A DNA stretch of 64,000 nt from Bifidobacterium asteroides DSM 20089 (GCF_002715865.1 NZ_CP017696.1:1116001-1180000); one strand, 5' to 3'. Shown: positions 25,026 through 38,504, numbered from the stretch's first letter. The notes: generated by a model from the sequence alone, not told the origin. Numbers and translations are program-made.

Positions 25026-27178
25026 GATTCAGCCTTGTCTTCATCAGAAGTATCGGACTCCCTGACCTGCTCATCCCTGACCTGCTCATTTTGAACATCG
25101 ATAGTGTCTGACTCGGATCCTGCAGCCTGGACCGTCGTGTCACCACCGACGTCAGCAGCCGATTCACCGGTAACAGCCACGCCAGTTTCGTCACCAACTT
25201 TGTCGCTTTGAGAAGCATCGTCTGAAGTTTGCGCATCAAGACTGGTTGACTCTCCCCTTGATTCCTCCACAGCATCTGATGATTCCCGCATTCCAGATTC
25301 CGGCATTCCGGATGAACCAGCTGAGTCAGACGAACCTGTTGAACCAACCGTATCAGGGATAATGGCTGAATCGGAAGATTCAGTCGAATCACTTGAGCCA
25401 CCTGTGTCAGTTGAGCCCGCTGAATCGTTCGAAGCTACTGATTCAGGAGATTCCTCAACCTTACTGTCATCGGCACCCTGCTCGGATGCATCAGTGACAT
25501 CATCCTCATCCGAGTCATCCCCACCGCCATCCGGGTCAATGGAGAGCTCCTCCATCATGGCCGAATCCAGGTGCTCCAGGTCGTAGTCAATCAGGATCTC
25601 CTCGGACTGTCCGTCCTTCTGGCCATCTTCGTCCTCATCCTCGTCGGCATACTCCGCTTCCAGCCGATCCAGCAGGGGTTCCAACTCCAGAGCCTCCTGG
25701 CTGCGACCAGCCTGTTCAAGGAAGTTCTGCTCGGCCTGCACGGCACGCATCCGATAGTCGCCACTAAGTCCGCGGGCCTTGACCAGGGCCTGAACGGTCT
25801 CGATGGCCTTGTCCCACAGGCCCAGATCGCCCAGCGCTCCGGCATAAACCAGGAACATCTCCGCCTTGGATTCGCCCTGCAGCTGGCTGCCCTCCTCGGA
25901 GGTGGCCTCCTCAATGGCCTTGCGGGGATTTCCCAGACCACGTTCACAGTCGGCGATGAAGGGCAGGTAATCGGAATAGCCGTTCATGCGGTGCGCAGTG
26001 CGGAATTCCTTCAGGGCCAGCTTGTAGTCGCCCTGGCGGTAGGCCACCAGGGCCAGCGTCTCACGGGCAAGATCGATTCGCGAGGCCTGCCGGGCAGCCC
26101 ACTTGGCATGAGCCAGGGCCCCCTGGGGATCGGTCTCCTCAAGCGCGTAGGCGGCCAGGATGTGCAGGCCGATGTTCTCTGCGTGCTCCTTGCTCAGTCC
26201 ACGTAGGCGCAGGCGATCATCCTTGGAGAGCATGGACCATTCCAGGCCTTTGGGCATCTTGGGCTCGCCAGGCCGACGATCCGTGTAGGGGTTCTGCGAG
26301 GGGTAGGAGACGGTCCCGTCAGAGTTGCGACGACCGCGGTCATAGCCATTCTGGCGGTCACGTTGATAGGCCCCGCGGCGGTCGTCATGGCGATAAGCGT
26401 CACGACGACGCTCATCACGGCCGCGCTGGCCCTGATACCTGTCGCCACGGGAACGGTCGCCCCGATAGCCGCCTTGACGATGGTCATCACGGGAACGGTC
26501 GCCATAGGAGTGGTTGCCGTAGGGACGATCCCCATGTGAACGGTCATGACGTGGACGGTCATCACGGGAGCGGTTGTTCCAGGGGCGATCCCCACCGGAC
26601 CGCTCATCCTGCCGACGATCAAACCTCCGGTCGTCATTCCGACGGCGGCCCCCGTGGAAGCCCTGGCCACGATCACGGTCACGGTCATGCCGCTGGTAGC
26701 CATACCCCGACCGACCGCGGTCGTTGTCACGATCACGATGCCCATATCCGCCATTCCCGTTGGCATGGAAGTCGCGACGTGGACGGTTGCCATCCTGCCG
26801 ACGGCCGTGGCGGTCGTCACGCCTGTCAAAATGCCGATCCCGGTCGGAATCCCTGCGGAAGCCGCCGTGACCATCCTGACGGTCATGTCTGTATCCGCGA
26901 TTGTCACGCTCGAACCGGTCGTGCCCGCGCCCGCGGAAGGGCCGCTGGCCATTCCTGTTCTCGGAACGACGCTCTTCGCCGCCCTCGCTGTCATGGTTTC
27001 GGAAGTTGCCGGAACGGTGACCCCCCGAACGATAGCCTCCGGAGCGGTATCCGCCCGAGTGCGAACCGCCCTTGTGGAAGCCCGAAGAGCGACGACCGCC
27101 CGACCGGAATCCGCCCGGACGCGAACCGCCCCGGCCCCGTCCGCGATCGCCCCGGGAATGATTGTGTTCTTCTGCCAT
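25022..27178 (-). CDS. Arg/Gly/Asp-rich disordered protein with TPR-like core and acidic tail
   Basis: 718 residues, ATG 27178 behind AAGGA. Three zones are visible. Residues 1-290 are dominated by R, G, D, H and Y (short RGDRS-, DRRDDR- and GGYR-type repeats) and look intrinsically disordered. Residues 300-480 form helical, TPR-like repeats (ETLALVAYRQGDYKLALKEF, AIEEATSEEG, LGLWDKAIETVQALVKARGL). Residues 490-718 are acidic and rich in Ser, Asp and Glu. RGG-type zones elsewhere bind RNA, and TPR segments bind proteins. Role unknown; it may link an RNA to a partner complex. Located between tyrS and the HAD gene, probably co-transcribed downstream of tyrS (24-base gap). Confidence 0.85.
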   Translation of the reverse strand: MAEEHNHSRGDRGRGRGGSRPGGFRSGGRRSSGFHKGGSHSGGYRSGGYRSGGHRSGNFRNHDSEGGEERRSENRNGQRPFRGRGHDRFERDNRGYRHDRQDGHGGFRRDSDRDRHFDRRDDRHGRRQDGNRPRRDFHANGNGGYGHRDRDNDRGRSGYGYQRHDRDRDRGQGFHGGRRRNDDRRFDRRQDERSGGDRPWNNRSRDDRPRHDRSHGDRPYGNHSYGDRSRDDHRQGGYRGDRSRGDRYQGQRGRDERRRDAYRHDDRRGAYQRDRQNGYDRGRRNSDGTVSYPSQNPYTDRRPGEPKMPKGLEWSMLSKDDRLRLRGLSKEHAENIGLHILAAYALEETDPQGALAHAKWAARQASRIDLARETLALVAYRQGDYKLALKEFRTAHRMNGYSDYLPFIADCERGLGNPRKAIEEATSEEGSQLQGESKAEMFLVYAGALGDLGLWDKAIETVQALVKARGLSGDYRMRAVQAEQNFLEQAGRSQEALELEPLLDRLEAEYADEDEDEDGQKDGQSEEILIDYDLEHLDSAMMEELSIDPDGGGDDSDEDDVTDASEQGADDSKVEESPESVASNDSAGSTDTGGSSDSTESSDSAIIPDTVGSTGSSDSAGSSGMPESGMRESSDAVEESRGESTSLDAQTSDDASQSDKVGDETGVAVTGESAADVGGDTTVQAAGSESDTIDVQNEQVRDEQVRESDTSDEDKAES

Positions 27179-27201
27179 CAGTGTCCTTAATTCCTACGTT
27201 C

Positions 27202-28533
27202 CTACTTGCCGGCCCGACGCTCAAGTGCGCCCAGGGCCTTCTTTCCTCTGCGAACCAGGGCGAAGCGCCCATGCAGAAAGTCCTTGTTCCCCAATACCTG
27301 ATCCGGATCCTCTACCCGTTGGTTATTCAGGTAGAAACCACCCGATGCCACAGTCTTACGAGCCTCGGAGACCGAACGGAAGAGTCCGGCCGCAACCCCG
27401 GCCTCCACCAGACGCTGGCCCTCGCTCGCTGCGTGCAGGGCTCGCCCGCCTTGACCATCATCGACCTTGAGGCCATCGAGTGCGGAATCCAGCACATCCT
27501 CGTCCAGCTCCTCCAGGGTCTTGCCACGACCGAAAAGGGCACCAGAGGCATCAATAGCCCCCTGAGCGGCATGCTCGCCGTGCACATAGGAGGTCACCTG
27601 CCAGGCAAGGACCTTCTGGGCCTCGCGAGCGCCCGGATCCTGGGCGGTCCGCTCTTCCAAACGCTCGATCTCGGCCTTGGGCAGGAAGGTGAAGGTCTTC
27701 AGCAGCTTGACCACCTGGTCGTCAGGCTGGTTGAACCAGAACTGGTAGAAGCGATAGGGGCTGAACATGGTGGGATCCAGCCAGACCGCGTTGCCCTCGG
27801 ACTTGCCGAACTTTTTGCCCTGGGAGTCGGTGATCAACGGGCTGGTCATGACGTTGACAGAGGCATTGCGCACCTTGCGAATCAGGTCAAGACCGCTGGT
27901 CAGGTTCCCCCACTGGTCGCTGCCGCCCAGCTGCAGACTGCATCCGTAGCGGTCGAAGAGCTCCAGGAAATCGTTGCCCTGGAGCACCTGATAGCTGAAC
28001 TCGGTAAATGAGATGCCCTCGTCGGAGTCCAGACGGCGGGCCACCGTGTCCTTGGCCAGCATGGTGCCCATGCGGAAGTTCTTGCCCACGTCGCGCAGGA
28101 AGTCGATGGTACTCATGGAGCCGGTCCACTCGTAGTTGTTGACAAACCGGACTGGATTCTCACCTTCGGTGTCCAGGAAGCGTCCGATTTGGCCACGCAG
28201 CCGATCGGTCCACTCGGCCACGGTCTGCTTGGGATTCAGGGTACGCTCCCCCGACTGCCGAGGGTCGCCGATCAGCCCGGTGGCCCCGCCCACAACGGCG
28301 ATGGGATGCAGACCGGCCGCCTGCAGGTGACGCATGTTGAGCAGCTGGACCAGATTGCCCACGTGCAGTGAGGGGGCCGTGGGGTCAAATCCGCAATAAT
28401 AGGTCACCGAGGGGTCGGCCAGCACCTTCCTGAGCTCGGACTCGTCCGTGCACTGGGCAATGAGACCGCGCCACTTGAGTTCGTCGAAAAGCGAGTCGAA
28501 ACCCGCCTGCCTGAAATCGGTGACCTGCGACAT
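27202..28533 (-). CDS. tyrS: Tyrosyl-tRNA synthetase
   Basis: 443 residues. Class I synthetase with the HIGH-type motif HVGNL near residue 57 and the KMSKS-type loop [11 protein letters not shown] near residue 240. The C-terminal 80 residues contain an S4-like RNA-binding domain. It charges tRNA-Tyr with tyrosine in the cytoplasm. ATG 28533 with GGGAG about 10 bases upstream. First gene of a possible run that continues into the RG-rich protein. Confidence 0.97.
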   Translation of the reverse strand: MSQVTDFRQAGFDSLFDELKWRGLIAQCTDESELRKVLADPSVTYYCGFDPTAPSLHVGNLVQLLNMRHLQAAGLHPIAVVGGATGLIGDPRQSGERTLNPKQTVAEWTDRLRGQIGRFLDTEGENPVRFVNNYEWTGSMSTIDFLRDVGKNFRMGTMLAKDTVARRLDSDEGISFTEFSYQVLQGNDFLELFDRYGCSLQLGGSDQWGNLTSGLDLIRKVRNASVNVMTSPLITDSQGKKFGKSEGNAVWLDPTMFSPYRFYQFWFNQPDDQVVKLLKTFTFLPKAEIERLEERTAQDPGAREAQKVLAWQVTSYVHGEHAAQGAIDASGALFGRGKTLEELDEDVLDSALDGLKVDDGQGGRALHAASEGQRLVEAGVAAGLFRSVSEARKTVASGGFYLNNQRVEDPDQVLGNKDFLHGRFALVRRGKKALGALERRAGK

Positions 28534-28563
28534 GAGAGGCTACTCCCTATCGAATATTAGATG

Positions 28564-28593
28564 AATGTACGCTAAACCCTACTATTCTTGCAA
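28564..28593 (-). promoter_or_regulatory. Candidate tyrS promoter
   Basis: On the minus strand, TTGCAA (28588-28593) and TACATT (28564-28569) are 18 bases apart. The -10 hexamer is about 30 bases upstream of the tyrS start. No T-box antiterminator structure is apparent in the short leader. Confidence 0.5.
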
Positions 28594-28782
28594 CAGATAC
28601 CGACACGGCAGAGCCCCGGACCACCGCAGACAAGGCCGCATCAAGCCGGAATCAACAAGGCACGAAGCCGGACTGATTATTCATTGCGGATCAGCCGCTG
28701 TCGATTGACTATTGACCACTGACTGTCTCTCTAAGGCAGGGCCGATCCGAAGGAGCCTCTCAGCATAATCGCTGCATTCAAA

Positions 28783-29514
28783 TCAGGAATGTGCCGATAC
28801 AGATAACTGATTAATCAAGTCTTGGGGAATGTGGTCGACCACGCAAGCAGCCATGCGTTGGTACCCTTGGACTCCCGGATGAAAGTGGTCAATGCCCCAG
28901 AAGTCGGGTCGGTCGGTGCCAACGTCGTCGCGGGTGGCATCCACGAAAGGTACCGAGGCGTCTTGGCAGACCTGACGGCTGGTCTGTGTCTGACGGGCTA
29001 TCCGACGCTCCACCTCCGCCCTGAGCACCCTGCCCAGGGCTGGATCCCGATAGAGCTGACCGGAGCTGAGGACCAGCACCTGACGGCCCTTATCTTTAGC
29101 CAGCTCGATGCTGGCTGCCAGGTCATCCCGCCATTGCTCATCGGTGCGGTTGGCCATGATGTCGTTGGAACCTGCACACAGGACCAGCAGATCAGGATGG
29201 TCCTGCAGAGCGGGCAGGAATCTATAGCGCACCCTGCGAATGGTGGCCCCCAGCCGACCCTGGGTCGACCAGGATACCGGGCGCCCCAGCCGGGCGGCCA
29301 GGCAGGCGGCTATATCAGGGACGAAGCCCTGGCTCTGGTCCTCCACCCCGCAGCCGACCGCCATGGAGTCGCCCACCACCAGCATGGTCAGCGGCTCCAG
29401 GTCGCGGCCTCGGTCCGGAGGCGAGCAAAACCCCTGGCGTGAGCCGGGCGGCTCCTTGGCCAGAGTGATGTGCTGCTTGGCCCACCAAGCCTGGACCAGT
29501 GCCACCGGATTCAT
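28783..29514 (-). CDS. SGNH/GDSL-family hydrolase
   Basis: 243 residues from ATG 29514; a GTG at 29526 would add four. Block I is VVGDSMAVGCG with the nucleophilic Ser, the oxyanion Gly is in the STQGRLGAT region, block III is CAGSNDIMANR, and block V is the Asp-His pair DHFHPG near the C-terminus. No clear signal peptide, so cytoplasmic. An esterase, lipase or deacetylase of unknown substrate. Stands about 270 bases from tyrS and 90 bases from argH. Confidence 0.88.
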   Translation of the reverse strand: MNPVALVQAWWAKQHITLAKEPPGSRQGFCSPPDRGRDLEPLTMLVVGDSMAVGCGVEDQSQGFVPDIAACLAARLGRPVSWSTQGRLGATIRRVRYRFLPALQDHPDLLVLCAGSNDIMANRTDEQWRDDLAASIELAKDKGRQVLVLSSGQLYRDPALGRVLRAEVERRIARQTQTSRQVCQDASVPFVDATRDDVGTDRPDFWGIDHFHPGVQGYQRMAACVVDHIPQDLINQLSVSAHS

Positions 29515-29607
29515 GCTCGCCGCCACCTTTCGCTGTTTGCCGTCCCCCTTGAGGAATTGCCGTTCGGAATTTTAACGCGGCCACCGGCCTGGCGGAAACC
29601 AGAAAGC

Positions 29608-32306
<2,699 letters not shown>

Positions 32307-32365
32307 GGCGATCCTCTTTCCTTGTAATTTCACACTTGCAGATGCTGAATTGGTGTCTTCGGCAC

Positions 32366-32902
32366 TCATCGAGCCCTGGCATCCTCCTGGCCTGAGACGA
32401 TGGTCATGAGCCAGTCGGCCCGGGATGATGCCGCCTGATCGTCGGCGGCGATGATCAGAATCGTGTCGTCCCCGGCTATGGTGCCCAGGATGCCCTTGAT
32501 GGGCTGGCGGTCCAGGGCTGAAGCCGCGTACTGGGCGGCGCCGGCCGGGGTTCTGACCACCAGAAGGTTGCGGGCCCGGGCCACCGAGGTGATCAGCCCG
32601 GTCAGAATCTTGGCCAGGTAGGCATCGGTCTTGTTCTCCCCCTCGACCTCAGGCCCCTCGGCTGCAGCGGCCTCCATGGCCTGCTGGTCGGTGGTGGCGG
32701 GAATCCAGTAGGCCATGCTCCCGTCTGCATAGCGCAGCTTGGTGGCGTGCAGGTCGTCCAGATCCCGGCTGAGGGTGGCCTGGGTCACTTCGATGCCCTG
32801 ATCAGCCAGCAGGGCCGACAGCTGCTGCTGGGAGTTGACACGATGTCGGTTCAATGCCTGGCGGATGGCGTCCAGCCTGGCCACCTTGGTCGTTGGACGC
32901 AT
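32366..32902 (-). CDS. argR: Arginine repressor
   Basis: 178 residues from ATG 32902, overlapping the argF stop as TGATG; a GTG at 32908 is an alternative. N-terminal winged helix with [19 protein letters not shown], and C-terminal oligomerisation/arginine-binding domain with [17 protein letters not shown] and [13 protein letters not shown]. It binds ARG boxes when arginine is abundant and probably represses this operon. The position inside the operon between argF and argG suggests autoregulation. Confidence 0.95.
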   Translation of the reverse strand: MRPTTKVARLDAIRQALNRHRVNSQQQLSALLADQGIEVTQATLSRDLDDLHATKLRYADGSMAYWIPATTDQQAMEAAAAEGPEVEGENKTDAYLAKILTGLITSVARARNLLVVRTPAGAAQYAASALDRQPIKGILGTIAGDDTILIIAADDQAASSRADWLMTIVSGQEDARAR

Positions 32903-33876
32903 CAGCACACCCCTTGCAGGAGGGATTCGTCACCTCGGGAGCGGGCCATCAGCCAGGTCATCAGGGCCTTCTGGGCGTGCAGCCGGTTTTCCGCCTCGTC
33001 CCAGACCACGGACTGTGGGCCGTCGATGACCTCGGCCGTAACCTCCCGGCCCCTGTAGGCGGGCAGGCAGTGCTGGAAGAGGGCATCCGGGCGGGCATGG
33101 GCCATAAGTGCGGCGTTGACCTGATAGGGCAGGAAGGGATGGGAGCGGATGGCGTACTGGTCCTCCTCGCCCATGGAGACCCAGGTGTCCGTGAAGACGC
33201 AGTCAGCATCCTCCACGGCCTGGACCGGATCCGTGGTGACCAGAATGGATCCCCCGTTTTCAGCAGCCAGAGCCCGAGCTTGATCCACCAGACTCGGATC
33301 AGGAAGGAAGCCGCGTGGGCCGGCAATACGCACGTTCATGCCGGCCACTGCCCCGCCCAGCAGATAGGAGTTGGCCATGTTGTTGGCTGCGTCTCCCAGG
33401 TAGGCGATGGTCACGCCGGCCAAGGCGTCAACACCGCCCCGGTGCTGTGCAAGTGTCAGGAAGTCGGCCAGGACCTGGCAGGGATGGAAGGAGTCGGTCA
33501 GCGCGTTGATGACGGGCACGGTGGCATGTGCAGCCATGGTCTCCACCCGATCCTGGCCAAAGGTGCGCCAGACTATGGTGGACGTCATCCGTGTCAGCAC
33601 GTTGGAGGTGTCCGCCACGGGCTCGCCACGGCCCAGCTGCGAGCCAGAGCTGTCGATGACCATGGGATAGCCGCCCAGCTGGGCCACGCCCACACAGAAG
33701 CTGGTTCTGGTGCGCGTGCTGGGCTTGTCGAAGATGATGGCCACGGCCTGAGGCCCCTGATAGGGCTGAGATAAATAGGGATTGGCCCTGAACGCCATGC
33801 CCAGTCGAAGAACCTCCAACTGCTCCTCATGGTTGAGGTCGTCGTCACGCAGCATGTGCCGCAAACCGTTGTTCAT
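32902..33876 (-). CDS. argF: Ornithine carbamoyltransferase
   Basis: 324 residues from ATG 33876, preceded by AGGGAGG. An upstream GTG at 33927 overlapping argD would add 17 residues but does not fit the family start. The carbamoyl-phosphate loop is STRTRTSF and the ornithine-binding HCLPA motif is FQHCLPAYRG. It makes citrulline from ornithine and carbamoyl phosphate. Within the operon; stop shared with the argR start. Confidence 0.97.
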   Translation of the reverse strand: MNNGLRHMLRDDDLNHEEQLEVLRLGMAFRANPYLSQPYQGPQAVAIIFDKPSTRTRTSFCVGVAQLGGYPMVIDSSGSQLGRGEPVADTSNVLTRMTSTIVWRTFGQDRVETMAAHATVPVINALTDSFHPCQVLADFLTLAQHRGGVDALAGVTIAYLGDAANNMANSYLLGGAVAGMNVRIAGPRGFLPDPSLVDQARALAAENGGSILVTTDPVQAVEDADCVFTDTWVSMGEEDQYAIRSHPFLPYQVNAALMAHARPDALFQHCLPAYRGREVTAEVIDGPQSVVWDEAENRLHAQKALMTWLMARSRGDESLLQGVC

Positions 33877-33923
33877 CTCTGCCTCCCTATCGATATGGTC
33901 ATGTACGTCATTGATGGCTGATC

Positions 33924-35240
33924 TCACTGATCATCCTGCCGCAGGCCCTTGTCCGCGAGACTGGCCGGAGCCTTGGACAGGATGTCCACGGCCAGGTCGA
34001 TCTGATCGGCCTGGATGATCAGGGGCGGGGCCAGACGCAGGGCATCAGGGGCCACTGCGTTGACAATCAGTCCATGATCCAGGGCCCAGGAGGCCAAATC
34101 CCCGGCACAGGGAGCGCTCAGCTGGACCGCATCCAGGAGCCCCCTGCCCCTGACCTGGGTATAGAGGGGATTGCCACAATCGGTAAGGCCGGCACGCAGC
34201 CTCTCCCCCATCTGCCGCGCCCGTTCCAGTAGACCCTCCCGCTGGATGGTCTCCAAGGTGGTCAGTGCCAGGGCCGATCCCATGGGATTGCCGCCGAAGG
34301 TGGACCCGTGCAGGCCAGGGGTCAGCAGACCTGATGGCCCAGGGCCGAAGGTAATCATCCCGCCCATGGGGAAGCCGCCTGCGACCCCCTTGGCGAAGGT
34401 GAGCACGTCCGGGCAGGCTCCTCCGGACAGGCTCTGGTCCTGGAAGGCGAACCAGTGGCCGGTCCTACCCATGCCGGTCTGCACCTCGTCCAAAATCATC
34501 AGGGCCCCATGCCGGCTACAGAGCTCACGCACCTGGCTAACGTAGTCAGGATTCAGCGGCAGCACCCCGGCCTCTCCCTGAATGAGCTCCAGAATGATGG
34601 CGGCCACCGGCTCTCCTGAGGTCTCCCCCTGTGCGAAAGCCTCTTCTATAGCCTCGCCGTCTTCTGCCGGCAGGAAGCCCATACCCGGAACCAAGGGCTG
34701 GAAGGGCTCACGGATGGCCGGCTTCCATGTGAGGCTCAAGGAGCCCATGCTGCGGCCGTGGAAGCTATGGGTCAGAGCCAGAATCCGACCGGGATGCCCG
34801 CCCATGCGCGCGCCATGCAACCGAGCGAGCTTGATGGCCGCCTCATTGGCCTCGGTTCCCGAGTTGGCGAAGAAGACGCGGGATCCCTTTGGGGCCTGGG
34901 CCAGGTCCAGCAGTCGTTCGGCCAGCTCGATCTGAGGCTGTGAAGCGAAGAAGTTGCTGATGTGGGCCATCTTTCCAGCCTGCTCAACCAATGCCTTGTT
35001 CCAAGCAGGATGGGCGTAACCCAGGGCATTGACCGCGATGCCGGCCATCATGTCCAGGTAGCGGTTGCCGTCCAGGTCCCAGATCCAGGCACCTCGGCCA
35101 TGATCCATGACCCTGCCCGGTCGACCGAAGACCTGCATGTGGACTCGCTCATAGCGGTCAGCCCATTGACTGCTCTGCGGCCCCTCGGGAGTCCTCATTG
35201 GCTCAACAGTTTCGGCAGTGGGCGCATCAGCCTTCGTCAT
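33924..35240 (-). CDS. argD: Acetylornithine aminotransferase
   Basis: 438 residues. PLP-dependent class III aminotransferase with [14 protein letters not shown] (cofactor Asp) and the lysine in [11 protein letters not shown]. It transaminates N-acetylglutamate-5-semialdehyde with glutamate. The start at 35240 lies within the last 14 bases of argB, with AGGAGG just upstream, so translation is probably coupled. Also works as a diaminopimelate-type aminotransferase in other species. Confidence 0.95.
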   Translation of the reverse strand: MTKADAPTAETVEPMRTPEGPQSSQWADRYERVHMQVFGRPGRVMDHGRGAWIWDLDGNRYLDMMAGIAVNALGYAHPAWNKALVEQAGKMAHISNFFASQPQIELAERLLDLAQAPKGSRVFFANSGTEANEAAIKLARLHGARMGGHPGRILALTHSFHGRSMGSLSLTWKPAIREPFQPLVPGMGFLPAEDGEAIEEAFAQGETSGEPVAAIILELIQGEAGVLPLNPDYVSQVRELCSRHGALMILDEVQTGMGRTGHWFAFQDQSLSGGACPDVLTFAKGVAGGFPMGGMITFGPGPSGLLTPGLHGSTFGGNPMGSALALTTLETIQREGLLERARQMGERLRAGLTDCGNPLYTQVRGRGLLDAVQLSAPCAGDLASWALDHGLIVNAVAPDALRLAPPLIIQADQIDLAVDILSKAPASLADKGLRQDDQ

Positions 35241-36174
35241 GACTCCTCCTCATGATCATGTCCCGGCCCGGCGTGACCACCGTGCCGATGCCATTGCGGG
35301 TGAATATCTCGTTGAGCATGGAATGCGGCCGCCGCCCGTCGATGACGTGGGCCTCCCCCACACCGGAGCGCACGGCCTGCAGGCAGGCCTCCATCTTGGG
35401 TCGCATCCCCTCATGCATGTCCTCCAACATATCCTCAAGCCGGTCCACACCGATGCTGGAAACCAGGGAGTCGGCCTGGGGCCAGTTGGCGTATAATCCC
35501 TCCACGTCGGTGAGAATGACCAGTTTCCGGGCGCCCAGAGCTACCGCCAAAGCAGATGCGGCCGCGTCGGCATTCACGTTGAGCACCTGGGTGGAATCCT
35601 GCTCGTCAGGAGCCACGGAGGAGACTACAGGAATTCGCCCGGCATCGATCAGGTCCTCGACGGCCGAGGCATCCACGCCTACGACTTCGCCTACCAAGCC
35701 CAAATCAACCGGCTTGCCATCCGCCATGCCGGTACGGCGGGCTGCACTGAACAGGCCAGCATCCTCCCCTGACAGGCCGACAGCCATGGGACCGTGTGCA
35801 TTGATGGCACCGACCAGATCCCTGCCTACCTGTCCGGTCAGCACCATCCGAACCACCTTCATGGTTTCGGGGGTGGTCACCCGTAGGCCGCCGCGGAAAA
35901 CCGAGGGAATGCCCAGAGCCTGAAGCATACGGGATATCTGCGGACCGCCCCCGTGCACCACCACCGGATGCATGCCCACCTGCCTCAAGAAGACCATGTC
36001 CTGAGCGAAGCACTGCCGTAGATGGTCATCCACCATGGCATGGCCGCCGTATTTGACTACGATCCGCTGTCCGGCGAACTCCTCCAGCCAGGGCAGGGCT
36101 TCGATGAGCACCTGGGCCTTGCGGGCGTCCTCCAAGGCCTTTTCATCTCCGGCATCCTGCTCGTCTTCCGCCAT
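35227..36174 (-). CDS. argB: N-acetylglutamate kinase
   Basis: 315 residues from ATG 36174, after AGGAAGGGG; an upstream ATG would add eight residues. Amino-acid kinase fold: KYGGHAM (phosphate-binding glycines), VVHGGGPQI and GLSGEDAGL. Phosphorylates N-acetylglutamate, the usual arginine feedback control point. The C-terminus has the segment typical of arginine-inhibited enzymes ([12 protein letters not shown]), in agreement with feedback inhibition. Confidence 0.95.
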   Translation of the reverse strand: MAEDEQDAGDEKALEDARKAQVLIEALPWLEEFAGQRIVVKYGGHAMVDDHLRQCFAQDMVFLRQVGMHPVVVHGGGPQISRMLQALGIPSVFRGGLRVTTPETMKVVRMVLTGQVGRDLVGAINAHGPMAVGLSGEDAGLFSAARRTGMADGKPVDLGLVGEVVGVDASAVEDLIDAGRIPVVSSVAPDEQDSTQVLNVNADAAASALAVALGARKLVILTDVEGLYANWPQADSLVSSIGVDRLEDMLEDMHEGMRPKMEACLQAVRSGVGEAHVIDGRRPHSMLNEIFTRNGIGTVVTPGRDMIMRRSHDEG

Positions 36175-36246
36175 CCTCTTCCCCTTCCTTATAACCATCT
36201 TCCGATCGCTGCAGCTCTTGGTGCCGCCTCTTAATCAGGTTTCCCG

Positions 36247-37416
36247 TCAGGTGTGGTACTCGGCATTGATGGTCACGTATTCGTGGGTCAGATCATCGGT
36301 CCATACCGTGGCCTGGCCGTCACCTTGTCCAAGGTCGATGTCGATATGGACCTCGGGAACGTGCAGGTCGACCAGCTCCGGGTCCTGGCCGGGACGGCCC
36401 CCCTGGCAAACCTTGATGCCGTTGAAGCTTACATCCACATGGGCCGGATCATAGGCCGCCGTCGCAACCGGCACTGTGCCCAGCGAGGACACCACTCGAC
36501 CCCAGTTGGGATCCTCACCGGCCACCGCGCACTTGAGCAGCGTGGAACCGGAGACCGCCCTAGCGCAGGCAAGCGCCGCATCCTCGCTCTCGGCACCATC
36601 CACACGGATGCGAATCCGATGGCGGCTGCCCTCACCGTCCGCCACGATCCGATGGGCCAGGTCCGCACAGGCCTGAGCGAGCTTCTCCTGGAACTGGCCG
36701 GGGTCAGGCCGTATACCAGATGCCCCGGAAGCCATCAGCAGGACGGTGTCATTGGTGGACATGCATCCGTCCACATCGATCCGGTTGAAGCTGAGCCGGC
36801 AAGCCTCGGACAGGGCTTGACGTGCCTGCTCCGGCTCCAGAATGGCATCGGTGGTGATTACGCAGATCATGGTGGCCAACTGCGGGGCGATCATCCCGGA
36901 GCCCTTGACCATGCCGCCCAGCCGCCAGCCGGATCCGTCCAGGGCCACTGTCTTGGTGCAGGTGTCGGTGGTCAATATGGCCTTGGCGGCCTCTTCACCA
37001 GCCTCCTGGCTGGCCGACATCTTCTGGGCGGCCTGGTCGATGCCGGTCAATATGGAATCGAGATGAAGCAGATGGCCGATGATCCCGGTGGAGCAGACAG
37101 CGACCCGCTTGGTCGGCAGGCCCAGTTTCTCCCCTGTACGCTCGGCCATGGCTCTGGCCTGGTCCAGGCCCTCGGGACCGGTGCAGGCGTTGGCATTGCC
37201 GGAGTTGATGACCACCGCTCCAGCATGGCCTTCTTCAAGGATTCGGCTGGTCCAGATGACCGGAGCAGCCCGGAAACGATTGGGTGTGAAGACCCCAACA
37301 GCCGTGTCCATGGGTCCGCTGTTGACGACCAAGGCCAGGTTTCGGCGCTGTGAACCTCCCGGTCGATGGGCGATGGCGGTGCCGGTCCGGAAGCCTGCAG
37401 GATAGGTGATGCTCAT
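36247..37416 (-). CDS. argJ: Bifunctional glutamate N-acetyltransferase/ornithine acetyltransferase
   Basis: 389 residues. The self-cleavage site is in GSGMIAPQLATMICV, where the chain breaks before Thr to give alpha and beta subunits. GEDPNWGR near the C-terminus is another conserved block. It recycles the acetyl group between ornithine and glutamate, so the pathway is the cyclic type. Start 37416 overlaps the argC stop by four bases. Confidence 0.95.
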   Translation of the reverse strand: MSITYPAGFRTGTAIAHRPGGSQRRNLALVVNSGPMDTAVGVFTPNRFRAAPVIWTSRILEEGHAGAVVINSGNANACTGPEGLDQARAMAERTGEKLGLPTKRVAVCSTGIIGHLLHLDSILTGIDQAAQKMSASQEAGEEAAKAILTTDTCTKTVALDGSGWRLGGMVKGSGMIAPQLATMICVITTDAILEPEQARQALSEACRLSFNRIDVDGCMSTNDTVLLMASGASGIRPDPGQFQEKLAQACADLAHRIVADGEGSRHRIRIRVDGAESEDAALACARAVSGSTLLKCAVAGEDPNWGRVVSSLGTVPVATAAYDPAHVDVSFNGIKVCQGGRPGQDPELVDLHVPEVHIDIDLGQGDGQATVWTDDLTHEYVTINAEYHT

Positions 37417-38504
37417 GGTGCCACTCCTATGGTTGTCAGTCCGGTCTCCTCGGGCAGGCCCAGAGCCAGGTTTACGGCCTGGAGGGCCTGGCCTGCGGTG
37501 CCCCGGGTCAGGTTGTCGATGGCGGCGAAAGCGTAGAGGCGGTCGGCGCGCTGATCCACGGCGACTTGGATTTGAGCGCGGTTGGAACCATACACATCTG
37601 CCGTGGAGGGAAGCCTGCCCTCAGGCAGCAGATCGACAAACGGCTCCTCGGCATAAACCTCTTCCCAGACGGCGCGAATTTCAGCCATCCCCATGCTTTG
37701 CCCACGCGCGCTCAGCCGGGCCGAAACCACGGCCAGTATCCCGCGTGACATAGGAACCAGAACGGGAGTCAGCCCCAGGCGGATAGGTCCCCGGGACCCG
37801 TCGCTGTTGGGGTCCGCGGCTGCGGCCTTGCGCAGGTTCTGCAGAATTTCGGGTATATGCCGGTGGGTTCCTGCTACCGAGTAGGGATGGGCCGAATTGA
37901 TGGCCTGGGCTGCCAGCAGGTCCATTCTGCCACTTGAGCGTCCAGCGCCCGAGTAACCGACAGCAAGGTCGGCCACCAGATCATCGGTCTGGACCAGTCC
38001 GGCGGCCAGGGCTGGCTGGAAGGCCAGAGTGACTGCTGTGACATTGCACCCAGGACCGGCGATCCGTCGGGTCCGCCCAAGCAACTGACGCTGACGACCC
38101 CCGCCCGGGTTGAGCAGCTCAGGCATCCCGTAGGTCCACGGGCTCGAGAAAGGTCCACCATAGTAGCTTTTCCAGTCGCCCGGGTCCTCCAACCGGTGGT
38201 CAGCACCCAGGTCGACCATCAACGATTGATTGTCCAGCTTGTCGGCCAGGGGACCCGAAGCCCCGTGAGGCAGGGCCAGAACCACCAGATCATGGCCAGC
38301 CAGTGTCTCCGGCTCAGTGTCCTGAATCTGCATGGAGGCCAGCGACTCAGGAAGATTGGGCGAGAATTCTCCCAGCAACCTGCCCGCTGAGCCATGGCCA
38401 GTGACCGTGCATACCTGAAAGGCAGGGTGGGCCGCTAATAGACGAATCATCTCCGAGCCGGCATACCCCGAAGCTCCCGCTACAGCCACTGTGTATTGCC
38501 GCAT
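37413..38504 (-). CDS. argC: N-acetyl-gamma-glutamyl-phosphate reductase
   Basis: 363 residues from ATG 38504, with AAGGGAG upstream; an ATG 24 bases earlier lacks a good site. Rossmann start AVAGASGYAGSEMIRLL and the catalytic cysteine in GPGCNVTAVTLA. NADPH-dependent reduction of acetylglutamyl phosphate to the semialdehyde. First gene of the arg operon, with palindromic ARG-box-like sites just upstream. Confidence 0.96.
   Translation of the reverse strand: MRQYTVAVAGASGYAGSEMIRLLAAHPAFQVCTVTGHGSAGRLLGEFSPNLPESLASMQIQDTEPETLAGHDLVVLALPHGASGPLADKLDNQSLMVDLGADHRLEDPGDWKSYYGGPFSSPWTYGMPELLNPGGGRQRQLLGRTRRIAGPGCNVTAVTLAFQPALAAGLVQTDDLVADLAVGYSGAGRSSGRMDLLAAQAINSAHPYSVAGTHRHIPEILQNLRKAAAADPNSDGSRGPIRLGLTPVLVPMSRGILAVVSARLSARGQSMGMAEIRAVWEEVYAEEPFVDLLPEGRLPSTADVYGSNRAQIQVAVDQRADRLYAFAAIDNLTRGTAGQALQAVNLALGLPEETGLTTIGVAP

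Noticed and set aside
26536-28011. Long plus-strand frame of about 490 codons opposite the RG-rich gene and tyrS
   Set aside because: Shadow of high-G+C coding sequence; the minus-strand genes have clear families and ribosome binding sites.
28534-28782. Possible T-box leader or small RNA upstream of tyrS
   Set aside because: No T-box core sequence, no antiterminator hairpin and only a short leader.
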